Shown here: one piece after another, positions 33,837 through 45,973 of the stretch
How the letters are laid out: every line of letters begins with the position of its first letter
Position numbering within the stretch: position 1 is the stretch's first letter
Assembly (NCBI GenBank): GCA_963082975.1
Contig: OY720344.1
Location: 17,843,580 to 17,907,579, forward strand
DNA: 64,000 nucleotides
From: Labia minor
Lineage: Eukaryota > Arthropoda > Insecta > Dermaptera > Spongiphoridae
Reading direction: 5' to 3'
Program-made: the position numbers and the translations under genes
Notes under the pieces: model-generated
The model's input: the letters and a program-made list of their open reading frames with translations, nothing else
Told to the model about the DNA's origin: nothing
Database searches by the model: none

Positions 33837-35047
33837 GAAGTATGAAACCGGAATTTTTGTATAAAAATTGCATGTCTGTTATTTGAAATTAATAAAAAGT
33901 ATTTTATTCAAAATAGTCCCCATTGGAATTTATGCATTTTTCCCACCTTTTCGGCAGGTTATGAATGCAAGGCCAAAATAACAATTCTTCCTTTGAAGCG
34001 AACCAATTGTCGAGCCATTTTCGTATATTGAATGAGAAAAAGGTGCATGTCTCAATGATGCGAATAGATGGTAATCAAACGGAGCCGAGTCTGGAGAATA
34101 AGCCGCATGCGCTAGTACTTCCTAATTGATCGCCTCAATTGATTCCTTGACGCGTTTTGCTGTGTGTGATGGGGCATTATCATGAAGCAAAATGACTTTG
34201 TGTTGCCTTTTCCGGTTGTTTTTCGCATATTGCTCGATTCAAATCGATCATTTGTTGTTGGTAGCGATCAGTGGTAACGGTTTAGCCAGGTTTTTGGACC
34301 TCATAATATATTATACCATTTTGATCTCACCAAACGCACAGCATTGTTTTCTTTTCAAAATGATTTAAACTTGCAATGGATGGTGATGGTTCGCCTGGAT
34401 TCACCAATGATTTACGACGATTAGAATTCTGAAAATATATCCCCTTTTCACCACCTGTCAAAAAATGATTTTCTTTTACATCTGACGAGCAGCATTTGAC
34501 AAGTGGTTTTTCGATTTTCTTGCTGTATTTTATTCAGTTCATATGGAACCCATTTTCCCACTTTCTGAATCTTTCCCGTAGCTTTCAGACTAAGAGATAC
34601 TGCTTTTTGAGTCTCATTTAATTGTTCCACGAATTCTTGTTGAGTCTGAGTATCGTCTTCATCCAGTAAGGCTTGCAAGTCCTTGTCTTCAAACTTTTTC
34701 GCTTCTCACGTCAAAATTTCCACTTTTCAATTTTTTAAACCACTCAAAGCATTGAGTTTTGCCAAGAGCATATTCACGGTATGCTTTGACAAGCATATGC
34801 GATTCTGCAGCAGTTTTCTTCAAATGATAGCAGAAAACCAATGCTCTCCGCAAATTATAGTTCGTGGGCACAAAACTCGACATGTTTGAGCTTATAGAAA
34901 AATATACCAGTGTATGGAACTTAGGTTATTGTGTGTTGACAAACTTCGTCATCTGTTAGAGGGAGAAAATGGCGCTACAGAAACGGTCTTACGGTCTTTA
35001 AACTGATAGAGAGCACCATCTATAGGTAAATTCCGGTTTCATACTTC
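33837..35047 (-). mobile_element. Full-length dead Mos1-type mariner
   Basis: 1211 bp, close to the 1.28-kb norm. TA on both sides (33835-33836, 35048-35049). Perfect inner inverted repeats GAAGTATGAAACCGGAATTT at both ends. Transposase on the minus strand. It is the only mariner here that still has both ends and all parts of the gene. Confidence 0.9.
33905..34883 (-). pseudogene. Mos1-type mariner transposase, broken
   Basis: N-terminal helix-turn-helix region starts MSSFVPTNYNLRRALVFCYH at 34883, then frame shifts near 34685 with loss of about six residues in the linker, continuing as QALLDEDDTQTQQEF and KIQKVGKWVPYELN. The first catalytic site, TGDEKW in the family, reads TGGEKG after another shift at about 34450, so the first Asp is Gly. 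LLHDNAPSHTAK (second Asp, about 34180) and PFDYHLF (third Asp) are kept. It ends RWEKCINSNGDYFE-like with the stop at 33905-33907. It belongs to the mauritiana-type group. Clearly inactive. Confidence 0.9.
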
Positions 35048-35620
35048 TACACCTGGTAATTAATAAAATTATAATATTTTACAATATACTAATTAGATGG
35101 ATGAAGTAATGAGGTCTTGGTAATTTAAGCAAAACAATATACATATTTGTAAGTTTTTTTTGTATAAGGATAACAAAAAAATATTTAAAGAAATTGACTA
35201 TGTAGGTAGGTAAGTACAAGACGATACCAACTTTAATAAAAATCATTTTTTCATTTATAAACATTACAACAATTACCACAAAACTTCAAGTTTATTGATA
35301 TAGGTATTTGATTTGATAAGAAGAATGCATCTGATGATGGTGTAACAAATGAAATGTACCTAAAGCAAATAAATATTAAAATGTTTTATCAAATGCCTTC
35401 AATGAAATTAAATTTATAACAAAATTTATTAATCATGATTATATTTAAGAATAGATATAAGAAAAGAACACAAAGGATACAATAAGAATACTAATTTAAA
35501 TTTAAAAGATTGAATAAATTGTTTTATATGAATTTTGGCTTTTACACCAAAGAAAACGAAAAGTGATTAAAATGCATAAATTTAAATAATACTTCATTTC
35601 TACTTACAATTAATGTTTTT
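35048..35620. other. AT-rich spacer
   Basis: Nothing recognised. Confidence 0.4.
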
Positions 35621-35622
35621 TT

Positions 35623-36272
35623 ACCGACCGACGATAGTAAGAGAGGTATTGTTTTCACACCAAATTTCAGATGTGGAGATTTTTACATATCTCCACGAAT
35701 CATGCATTTTCTTAACAGAAAAAAGTATTTTTAGCATGATGTCTGTCCGTCTGTCCGTCCGTCCGTCTGTCCGTCCGTATAGATGTGTACAGCATGAACG
35801 GCTTAACGGATTTTGATGAAATTTGGTATATTTACTTAATGCATCAGTGGGATGAATTGATCAACTTTTGGTGCAAATCCGGAAACCGGAAGTGGTAGTA
35901 TTCGAGCGATCGACGATAAGAAGGGAAGGGTTATTTTCGCACCAAATTTCACATAAGAAGATTTTTTTACATATCACCACGAATGTATTGGTTTTATCCT
36001 CGGGAAAAATCATCTTCATTATGTTTTTCTTAATTTAAAATTATATGACGTCACCCAGCCCTTCATGACGTCACAGCCTCGGGTAACGCCGGCAACGCCG
36101 GCTACTTCAGCTATATATTATAAATAAAATAAAATTAAAAATATTTATGTTATATCCATATCTGTTTTTACATTAATAGATATATTAAAATTATTTGAAA
36201 TTGTTTCTGTAGCTGGAAATTAATTTATTTCAAACCGTCGGTCGGTTCGGACCTGGCCACAGGTCAACTTAT
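35623..36272 (+). mobile_element. F1 HINE-like element, copy c
   Basis: Complete, about 650 bp. (GTCC/GTCT)n at 35741-35779, the longest core in the window. TGACGTCA at 36046 and 36066. It carries the extra segment AACGCCGGCAACGCCGGC (36083-36100), shared only with copy d, so these two form a branch. Ends with hairpin GACCTGGCCACAGGTC and CAACTTAT. Confidence 0.85.
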
Positions 36273-36279
36273 TTACCTT

Positions 36280-37140
36280 TTGGAATGATTCGTTCTCTTT
36301 TTCTAAAGATAGAAAATTAATTAAATAATTATTATAATGATAATCGAATACGTTTTCTTAATATTCTTCACTGATAAGCATGACTTTCCTGTTCTTCAAT
36401 GTGTCTCTTCTTTATCTAGTTTTTCAATCATTTCTAATTTCTATGCATGTCTTCATGTCATTCATTCTTTATAATATACTTTACAAGAATAAAATACTGT
36501 CTGTCAAGTTGTGCTTTTATTTACACATCACTCTTGTCCATGTCTTTATGCTGCCTTTATCCATGTCTCGCTCTCTCTCTCACTGAATGAGGTAGATTTC
36601 TTTCAATCAAATAATAATATGAATTAATCAAAATATCGATTTCTTTTTAAATACCTAAATGAAATAAATATAAGGATTGTTAGTCGATCATATATCATAA
36701 CCGCTAAGGTTAATGTTCTTGTAAAGGAAAACAAGAAGAGAAAAAAAATGGGATGATGATGATGATGGTGGTAGTGAGGAGGTTTTGAAGCCTTTATTGC
36801 AAGTTGTGTGCTTATAATATGATGAGAGAAAAGGCTTTCTCATTCTCAACTCTTTACCAATGTTGTTCCATGTATTTATCTATCTATATAAAACTCAAAA
36901 GTTCAACTAAGATCACCAAAGCTTGATAGGATTATTAAGTTGAGAACTTATTAGAACTGATGGAAAGGGGTGAAAGACAAAGTTAACAAACAATATATAT
37001 ATATATACATATACATATCAACATAAACACCATTGGAATTTTATTATAAGCATTATATAGGCTATATATAAAAAACGAAAAAAAAAAAAAATTAAAAAGA
37101 TTTTAGATGAAATAAAAATATTTTTAATACCTACTATCAT
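36280..37140. other. AT-rich spacer
   Basis: Short GAT repeats at 36750-36770 and TA runs near 36992. No gene recognised. Confidence 0.4.
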
Positions 37141-37146
37141 TATATA

Positions 37147-37745
37147 CGAGGCTTGTTCAAAAGAAAAGGTGAATTTTGAATTATTTCGAAAAGTATTTAT
37201 TTATTCATCAATATCCATTTTTTCCCCTTCAAAGTAATTCTCTTCAGATATAGTGCACTTATCCCAGCGCTTCTTCCAATCGTCGAAACACTTCTGAAAT
37301 GCGCTTTACGGTATGGTCATCAGCGTATTCTTCGATTCCAACTTTATCTCATCAATTTGACAAAAGGCTTTTTCTTTCATTGTTCTCTTCAACTTTGGTA
37401 ATAGGAAAAAGTCGCATGGAGTCAAATCTGGTGAATACGGTAGTTGAGATGTTGATTACGGTGTTGTTTTTGGACAAAAAATCACGATCAAGCAATGATG
37501 TGTGAGCTGGTGCATATGCCATGATTTGTTTTTCCACAATTTCGATCGTTTGAGTCGTATTGCTTCACGCAAACGTTGCATAACTTCCTTGTAGTATTCC
37601 TTATTAACAGTACGACCTGTTGGCAAGAACTCATTATGCACCACACCATTGTAATCGAAGAAAATAGTGAGCAAAACCTTCACATTTGATCGAACTTGGC
37701 TTGCTTCTTTAAAGCGCTTGTACCTGCAATAATCATTTTCATTTT
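37147..37745 (-). mobile_element. Mariner family a, 5'-truncated copy
   Basis: The 3' inverted repeat CGAGGCTTGTTCAAAAG sits beside TA (37145-37146) and matches the right end of the 2.9-kb copy over 100 bp. It extends inward to about 37745, where similarity ends. The N-terminal half and other end are missing. Confidence 0.8.
37230..37740 (-). pseudogene. Mariner transposase C-terminal half
   Basis: Reads KVLLTIFFDYNGVVHNEFLP (around the strand after the first catalytic Asp), TGRTVNKEYYKEVMQRL and REAIRLKRSKLWKNKSW, then shifts frame at HDNAPAHTSLL (here MHQLTHHCLI in one frame and PAHTSLLDRDFLSKNNT in another). The PYSPDLAPCDFF region is scrambled by small indels. Dead. Confidence 0.8.
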
Positions 37746-37768
37746 CTTTAAAAAAAAACTGTCATTAA

Positions 37769-37811
37769 GTTATATTTAAACATGTTATATTTAAACATGT
37801 TATATTTAATC
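37769..37811. repeat. 15-bp tandem repeat, nearly three copies
   Basis: GTTATATTTAAACAT twice, then GTTATATTTAAT. Confidence 0.85.
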
Positions 37812-38424
37812 TTTTGAACTAACTAACAAAGTTACATTCTCTTAAAGCATTTTAAACCCCATTGGAATTTTATTAAGTTCAAAAATAAAATTCTAAAAAA
37901 AAAAACAAAGAAAAATTATTAAAAACAAAAAGAAAAGAAAAGATAATACTAATTTAAAGAATAAAATATTTTTAATTTTGTGAAAATGTACAATTTCAGA
38001 TTCATAATATAACATTTTGGGTTTTATTGCAGCATGTATGATTTGATTAAAACAAAACAAAAGCAACATTGTTCTCTATTTTATTTAGTAAAGTGAAATT
38101 TAATGTCAATCCTGTTTGATTTATTCATTCATCAATCAAAAAAAAAAAAGTAAATTGTTTATTAAAATCAAATATCAGACAAGATCATAAAAGGATGAAT
38201 AAACTAGAGGAAATGAGTGAGTGAATTTACATTTAAACATATCTACATATGTATTAATCAAAAAAATGATTGATAATATACTAATTTAGTATATATATAT
38301 ATAATATACTTGTAAGTAACAAAAGAGAAATATGTATGATAAGTGAGAAATTGAAACAAGAAAAGTTAACCTTATACATGAATGTTTATACATACATATT
38401 TAAATATGTATATTCAATATACCT

Positions 38425-38773
38425 ACTAGCTAACTGTCCTACCATTTAGTTGAGGAGCTACGCTCCTCTTCCCCTCCTCTATCCTTTGTAATTTTTAGCA
38501 GAAAGTAAATATGTACACTTTTCCTGTTCATATTTAATTTATAACTTACCCTTATTTATTTTAATTAATAATAATTTAATATTTTAAATTGCTTCAAGAA
38601 TCTCAATAAATAAGAATATAATAAAAAAGTTTAAAGAAGATATTTTTGAAAAAATAAGCAATATAATTAAATTATAATTCAATTAATGATATAATTATGA
38701 AAAATTTGAGTAAATGGCAAAGTCTATAAGTTATAGGGGAGAATGAGTTTTTTACATTTTACATTATATAGAT
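38425..38773 (+). repeat. Short composite-type element C4
   Basis: Starts ACTAGCTAACTGTCC, has the hairpin GAGGAGCTACGCTCCTC (7-bp stem) at about 38452, and ends ATTATATAGAT. The layout is like the C1 head and end, without LINE or other cargo. The boundary call is inferred from those ends. Confidence 0.45.
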
Positions 38774-39012
38774 ATTAATGATTTTTTTATTTTAAAAAAT
38801 TTCGCATAAAAAGTATCTTAATATTATTAAAATAAATATTTCTCTAAATTTTGTTATAATTCGTTGTTATTTTGTAAGTCTCAATTTGTATATCAAATGT
38901 AGAGGTAATTTTTTAGAGGATCATATCTTTGAGTTGGCAATACTGTTTTGCTTGACAACCAATTAGATACCTGATCGTTACTTTGAGGTTTGTTTAGCTT
39001 GTCATTTCATAA

Positions 39013-39520
39013 TGAATAGATTGACGCCAGAGGACACCTGCAAATTGGTCAAATTTTTTATCCAAATAATGGATCTGTTTGTGAAACTCATCGTACACTA
39101 CGACAATATTATGATCGTCAGAATCGTCTATCAGAGTGACTAATTCGATTCACTATGGTTCGTGTTTTAACATTACGTATACTCTAATTGATAAGACACC
39201 GAACATAACACACAGCGGAGCAATGAGGAAGACTCAAATCAATCAATTCGACTTTGTTTGAAGGTAGGGAGACAGGTTTACAAACTTTTTCGTACCTCAA
39301 TTGGCTAGCATTAATCTTACTGACATTGGCTTCCATCAGAAAGAAACCATTTGCCAAACAATTTACTCAAATAATCATTTGGTGAACGAATTATTTCAAC
39401 TAATGGTTTTGTTAATTGTGTCCTAAGATCTTATGATCGTGTGTGAAAATTGAAAATTCAGATTCCGCTATTCTCCTGTGAGTCATACACTGATATCATA
39501 TTCAAGACATTAATGAGATA
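39013..39520 (+). pseudogene. IS630/mariner-type transposase relic
   Basis: Begins MNRLTPE, then CKLVKFFIQ with frame shifts, RTLRQYYDRQNRL and LIRFTMVRV, the N-terminal helix-turn-helix region seen in the 51.4-kb element. It then jumps to FTNFFVPQLASINLTDI and decayed C-terminal sequence. The catalytic middle is deleted. It is the same family group as the 51.4-kb element but a separate, older copy. Confidence 0.7.
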
Positions 39521-39682
39521 AAATTATCTAATCTCTAAAAAACTTGAAATGAGTCTTGGTGGTAAACGAGTTTGACATAGACGAATTTTGACATTTGAAG
39601 TGTTTGGTCTATAATAGTGGTTCTTATGTTCCACAGGAGGGCAATTTTACTATTCGGGTGAGCAATGAAAAAAATTGATAAA

Positions 39683-40003
39683 TGGTTAGAAGTCAATCAA
39701 TTTAAAATTTTAGACATTTATTTGTTTTCTTGTAAAATATATTTTAATTTAATCAGTAAATTAATTATATATTATTATTGTATACTATCCTCTAGTAATA
39801 TAATAAGCTAGCAGCTAGTTTATAATAATAATACATAGAGTAAAGTAAAAATCAAACATTTGGAGTTATAAATAATTACTAAATGACTATCATTTAATGA
39901 ATACAATTTGGAGAAAAGAGAGGGTAACGACCAGTGTTTCCCAACCCTTTGGCTGGCCAGAGCAGAGCTTCTAAAGTTTTAAATTGATTGACTTCTAACC
40001 AAA
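39683..40003. repeat. Inverted repeat pair with hAT-like end
   Basis: GGTTAGAAGTCAATCAATTT (near 39685) recurs inverted at about 39980-40003. Next to the right arm is CAGTGTTTCCCAACC (39934), a hAT-type end. In between lies a stretch shared with 56.02-56.08 kb. Probably a nested DNA element; limits uncertain. Confidence 0.4.
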
Positions 40004-40082
40004 TATAATAATTTTTTTTTATTTTAAAATCACAATCTAATAAATTCTATACAATACTAAATACTAATAAGTGATAGTTGTA

Positions 40083-40468
40083 TACTGTGTCTCTACAGTT
40101 TTCGAAAGTTCTTAGCCGCAGCATCCACATTTCTCTAAGCGTCCCTATCTTGAGCTACAACCAAATCCTACCCTGTCCCATCTCTCCCATGTCCCATCCT
40201 TCATTGTCCAACCACCGCGTCCTTGGTCTTTCACCGGATGTTTCCCAATCGATTTCTCCCAAATATATTTTTCGCCGATCTTTCTAGCCTCTTCCATCCC
40301 AGCCTTCTCGATTTTATAACCTTAACTATATCTGGAGATCATGAAATTCCTCTATGCCATCTCCGCCATCCCCCTGTGACCACATCTTCCTTTGGCCTAT
40401 AAATGCTGCGCGAACAATACTAATCTCACAAATACTCTAAATCTACTCTCGTCTCCCAGGGTCATCGA
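40083..40468 (-). pseudogene. LINE family I fragment with hAT insertion, copy 1
   Basis: Antisense LINE I 3' region (GTGTCTCTACAG tail, then the RTRWVDN, VARM and FENRIL blocks, decayed). At 40461-40468 GTCATCGA is followed by TAGGGTGATC, the start of a hAT MITE of which only some 35 bp remain. The same insertion at the same LINE base is found at 56.48 kb. Confidence 0.75.
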
Positions 40469-40503
40469 TAGGGTGATCAAACGTCCCGTTTTTAGGTGCT
40501 TTT
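40469..40503. mobile_element. Truncated hAT-like MITE
   Basis: TAGGGTGATCAAACGTCCCG, then similarity to the 56.48-kb MITE ends. See that entry. Confidence 0.6.
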
Positions 40504-40539
40504 TATCAATTAGTAATTACATATTACATAATATTGAAA

Positions 40540-40733
40540 AATATGTATGGGAAAAAAGGGCTCTTTTTAGGGTTTTCTCGGCAATTATTTGATTTTTTCT
40601 TGCTGAAAAAACCATCCTTGGACTTCAACAAACATTTTAAAAAAAGAATTGTCAAAATTGGTCCAGGCGTTATTGAGTGATGCGGTTACCAACACATTTT
40701 GCGATTCATTTTTATTTATAAGATTTATAAGAT
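40540..40733 (+). repeat. 3' module of composite element
   Basis: Matches 13790-13947 at high identity, ending TTTTTATTTATAAGAT. It closes the LINE-bearing composite that begins before 40083. Confidence 0.65.
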
Positions 40734-40947
40734 GAATAAAATATTTTTTCGTTTGCAAATACAAATAAAAATAAACAAATGACAATTAATTATTATTAAT
40801 TAATATATATAAATATACATCTAGATATATAAATATTTTACACACCTGTTAATAATTTATATATTCATTTCATTTAAACAAAATTATTATTTTTGCAAAT
40901 AAACATATTTCATTTAAAAAATATTACATTCTATTCAGTTTAAAACA

Positions 40948-41255
40948 TAGGTTCCCAAACTTTTTTGTGTCGTAGAACCCTTGCCATGTTTTTCGGTTTT
41001 GGGTAGCCCCCCCCCCCACTTGACCTGAAATTGATTTTTTGTAAAAAAATTTTACCTTATTGAAAAATCGAAAATATTTAAGAGCCATATTTAAAAAAAA
41101 AATACCTTTTTTGAGAGCCATATTGAATTGAATAGTATATTGTAAGTAAATAGGCTTGAGATCCACTAGCGTAGACCCCCATTCTCATTTCATGGACCTC
41201 CAAATTTTTTATTCGCTGGCGTAGACACCTTGCAGGTTGCCATAGACCCCTGGTA
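40948..41255. repeat. hAT-like non-autonomous fragment
   Basis: Left side GGTTCCCAAACTTTTTTGTG, several GTAGACC/GTAGAACCC motifs inside (about 40972, 41171, 41219), a C-run at 41010-41022. No target duplication could be fixed. Confidence 0.35.
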
Positions 41256-41758
41256 GTATAGAGCACTTTATACTATTTACATAATCATCACATTACATAA
41301 TTCTAATTAATTAATTTTTTAAATAAATCTTTCTTATAAAGGAAATATTAAGTAAGTTAACATTGAATGTGTAAAATATAAAAATTCTCCAAAAATTAAG
41401 CATTGAAGTTGAATTCCTGCTCCTAGATGAACGTACGTTCCCACAGTATCTTAACAAATCATCATAACAAGAAAACCCATGCAAATATAGATTTTTTATA
41501 TATAAATAAATCAAGGGAATCTTTCAAGGAGGGGCTAACGATACTTTATTTCAAGTGGGAGGGAGTATTTGTTAGTGGCTTTGGATACTCAGTCAATTTT
41601 CCTTGCACCCCCAAAACAGCAACCAACCTCTTTAGGATCCAAACTGGTCAATTATGTATTAATTAATAATTATTCAGAGACTCTAAATAAATTTTTTTCT
41701 TTATTGGCTTTCTTATTAATTTACTCTCTGGGAGTCATATTATTTCATATTTAAAAAA

Positions 41759-42025
41759 AAATCTCTGACTTTGTACGTTCTACACAAGAACAAAGCCTAC
41801 CTAGTCGGTTATATCAATTAGTTGTCCTATAATCAGTAGAACGGGACCTCTACCTTGATTTTCTTGATCGGAGGCGCTACTTTTTATCAAGTAGCTTCCC
41901 AAATTTGATCCTAGAGGCTGGTAACACTTCGTCCCATAGAGTCCAGCTAGAGAAATTTCCTTGCCAGTCTTGGGAACACAAGAATGTGAGTGAGCTACTC
42001 AACCTCCCACCCTGTGGCGCCTTCA
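41759..42025 (-). repeat. SINE-like repeat S, copy 3
   Basis: Matches copies at 5.04 and 26.41 kb. The head GGCGCCACAGGGTGGGAGG and the terminal T-run are present, but the B-box region is degraded. Confidence 0.65.
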
Positions 42026-42376
42026 TTTCATATTTAAACAAATATAAATTCTATTCCATATTGTTAAATAAATAAAAATCAAAAATATCTAATCAGAAAT
42101 AGAATCTATCTAATATTTTTTATATAAATTATATAAAATTATATATTTTAAAAAGTTAAATATTTCTCAAACTATGAATTTATTTATTTATTATCATTTT
42201 TGATTTTCGATTTTATTTCTTTTAATTTCAATGATTTATTTTTTTTACATAATTTAATCTAATAAAATAATTTATTTTTAATTACATTTTTATTTTAATT
42301 TAATTTTTCCTTTTAACATCTGGATATGTTAAAATAACGAATCGGGAATTCCATTCATAAGATTTTGATTTGTCTT

Positions 42377-42858
42377 GAGCTGTGGCCAGGCACAGAATCG
42401 ACCGTCGATTTGAAATAAATTAATTTCCAAACAACAACATATATACACCTATATATATGTATATAAAAAGTATCAAAAAAAATATTTTAAAAATATGATT
42501 TAAAATGATTAAATTATGTTATCTTGGTTTTTATTTTTAGAATAATTACTCAATTATTCATTACTACTATATTTTAAGTGAAATATTTTCCGACAATGAA
42601 TATAAAATTAATACTTTATAAACTAACACTCCCAGTTTCCGGATATACACCAAAAGTTAAAGAAATCATGCTACTGATGCATTAAGTAAATATATCAAAT
42701 CAAAATCAGTTGAGCAGTTCAAGCTATACACATCTATACGGACACACAATTGACAGATGGGCGGACGGACAGACATAATGCTACTTCTGTTAACAAAATG
42801 CATGATTCGTGGAGATATGTTAGTGAAAAAATACCTTCCCTTCCTATCGTCGGTCGGT
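42377..42858 (-). mobile_element. F1 subfamily B copy j (complete)
   Basis: About 480 bp. 3' end GAGCTGTGGCCAGGCACAG (stem CTGTG/CACAG), then GACCGTCGATTTG as subterminal repeat, a short GGAC microsatellite next to CAGACATAATGC, and the 5' end complement ATCGTCGGTCGGT followed by nine As. Confidence 0.8.
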
Positions 42859-42869
42859 AAAAAAAAAAC

Positions 42870-44065
42870 TTAACATAATAAATATATAATTTATCGAAGA
42901 AAAACTTCATCTATCTAACTATGTATATACCATATACATTATATTAATTAACCAGATTTAGTCAAAAAAACACTGAAATAATTTAATCAATATGGATCAT
43001 AGAAGATTAAGCTCTATATAAATAATAGAAATTTTATAAAGGAAAAAAAAATTAATAAACAAAATTTCTCTCTCTCTTTTTCTTTCACTTATATATATAA
43101 ATCTATATATGTTGATGTTATATGTTCTAGTTGGGCGAATCAATATGAAAAAACATTAAATACGCAGTGATTCAGCATCAAAATTCACCCTCAGGCAAGT
43201 ATCAAAAATCCTATTGTCTCTTGTACATTTATGTTATATTAAAAGAGTTGCGAACAAAAAATAATGTCAGTCTTGATAATATTAATAATGCTATTTAATA
43301 TATATATATATATATATATGTCATTTACATTTACAATGAACTTAAAAAAAATCTTTATATTAATAATAATAATACCTCTAAATATTTAAAAGATCAAAGA
43401 AGTAAAAAGAAAAAGAAATTAGTAAAATAAATATTTATGTATCATATAGAATAATTTTTTTATTTTTTTTAAATTTAATTTGTTATTTATGAGTAAAATT
43501 GATTCACACACAACCATTTAAATCTATTTCTATTAGTTTTGTTATTGGTGATTTTTTTTAAATTATAATAATAATAATAATATTAAATAATCTCAACTTT
43601 TTTCTCTAAATTGAAAATTGAAAAGTTTATAGTTCTCTCTATACCTCAAATTAGTTAGTGAGATTCCTAGAAAGGAAATCAAAAAGCTTCTAAAGTTTGC
43701 AGAAATGATCGTTTGATTACTTAAATCTTTAAATGAATGTGAATGAAAAAAAAATGTAAAAGGAAAATATATAATATAAAAAGGTAATGAAATGATAAAA
43801 CTTTGTGTTTTCTTTTATATAAAATTATTAACAAAGACTACAATGTGTTGAATCTAAGTTAAATTATATAAATATAGTGCAAAAAAATTATAAATGAAAA
43901 TAGTGAAAAAGAATGTAGGAATCGAATTTCACAATTAAAGGGGATACAATGAAAATGTAATTGTAAAAATAAGCCACGAAGAAAATAGTCAAAAAAAATT
44001 TTTTAGAGTTAGAAATTTGTAATTGTATTTCTAAATTGAAAAATTAAAGGAAAAATTAGTTTTAA
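42870..44065. other. AT-rich spacer
   Basis: TA run at about 43297-43320. Nothing coding or shared recognised. Confidence 0.4.
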
Positions 44066-44070
44066 CATTT

Positions 44071-44864
44071 ACAATACACCAATACATCGCTTTGCGTCAT
44101 TTCGGTTTGCATTTTTCGAAGTTGCGTCACAACTTAATGTGCGTCGTTAGATTTTCGAGGTTGCGTTGTTTTGGGTTTGAATTGGGTTTGAATTTATTTT
44201 TTTTTTTTTAATTTTTTGAAATTTTTTTTTTCTCTGGAAGGTTATCTCAGAATGTACAACAAGGTGATATGTTTTGTGAAAAATTAAGTGGAATCTTAAG
44301 TGAAAGATTAAATACAATGTGTAACAATACAATATTTAAAAATTTATGTTTACTAGTGAGATCATCGGAAATTTTGTAAATAGTTTTTTGTAATTTTAAT
44401 TTTTTATTTATTTATTACTCCTATTATTTATTTTATTTATTAATTTTAATTTATATTTTTAAATAGATATTAATTATATATTGAATTGTTCATTTTATCT
44501 AGATGTGTAAATTCAATAATAATATGTTCATATCAAACATTGTACCAATTTTTTGTGAAAGAAAGTCGACTTACGACAACAGCCACTATGAACTCATCAG
44601 ACAGTGATTAATTTTAATTTTATTTTTCATAAATTAATTGAATAGTTTATTTTGTTTTAATTCAATACCCCTACGTTTTTTTTATATGTATGTTATAAAA
44701 TTTTATATTATTTTTGTTTTTTAATTGATTACTTTGTTCAATTTTCTTTTTAAAAAGTATATTTTCGTAACCCTGAAACCTATCTTCGATCTTTACGTGG
44801 TTTGCTTTAGAAAATCTTAATTCAATTTTTTTTGGAACCTAACTCCGACGCAATTGGTGTATTA
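44071..44864. repeat. Possible inverted-repeat element
   Basis: AATACACCAAT at the left and its complement at the right (44853-44864 region), with GCGTC motifs near both ends and three more inside. No target duplication checked by alignment. Weak. Confidence 0.3.
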
Positions 44865-44897
44865 GTTATTCTGACAAGTGTGGTACCTCGAAGAAAA

Positions 44898-45041
44898 ATA
44901 AGCGGGAGTGTCCTCCCCTAGACTTTCCCGCATATAAATAGGTATAAAGAGTTGTGAATGAATATTTCGAATGTGTAAACTTGGTATTGATAAAGAGCCA
45001 GTTCGTATTAGTTTATTGGTGTCAAATTTGATATTTGGTAA

Positions 45042-45083
<42 letters not shown>

Positions 45084-45942
45084 AAAGTGCTACTTCCGGT
45101 TAACTGATATTTTAATTTAAAAACAGATATGGATATAATATAAATATTTTTAATTTTATTTTATTTATAATATATAAGGGCTGGCTGTGACGTCATGAAG
45201 TGCTGGGTGGCGTCATATAATTTTAAATTAAGAAAAAGCTAATGAAGATGATTTTTCTCGAGGATAAAACCAATACAAAGTGCATAACACGTAGAGATAT
45301 GTCCTCACGTGAAATTTGATATGAAAATAACCCTTCACTTCCTTTCTTCGATCGGCAATGCTAGCACTTCCGGTTTCCGGATTTGCACCAAAAGTTGATC
45401 AATTCATCCTACTGATGTGTATTAAGTAAATATACCAAAATTCATCAAAATCCGTTGAGCCTTTCAGGCTGTACACAGCTATACGGGCGGACGGACAGAC
45501 GGACGGACGGACGGACAGACATCATGCTAAAAATACTTTTTTCTGTTAAGAAAATGCATGATTCGTGGAGATATGTACCTAAAAATATCCATAGGTGAAA
45601 TTTGGTGTGAAAACAATACCTCCCTTACTATCGTCGGTCGGTAAAAAAGAAACGCTACTTGTATAGGTAAAATGTCACTTCCGGTAGTCAGATCATGATG
45701 AAATTTGGTATCTGAATTTTTTACATATTTTTAAATCTATATACAAAATAGGAAGCAAATATCTCGAAGCAAACTGGTACTTTACTTGAAAGGTAAACGC
45801 AAACAGTGTAGGTAAAGTACCACTTCCGGTTAACCGATTTTGACGAAATTTTGATAGAAATCTACAAACTGTGAATAATATCGGTGTACCAAATTTCGAA
45901 GTCCTAGCTTGATTAGTTTTTGAGTAAATTTGCTTACAGACA

Positions 45943-45973
<31 letters not shown>

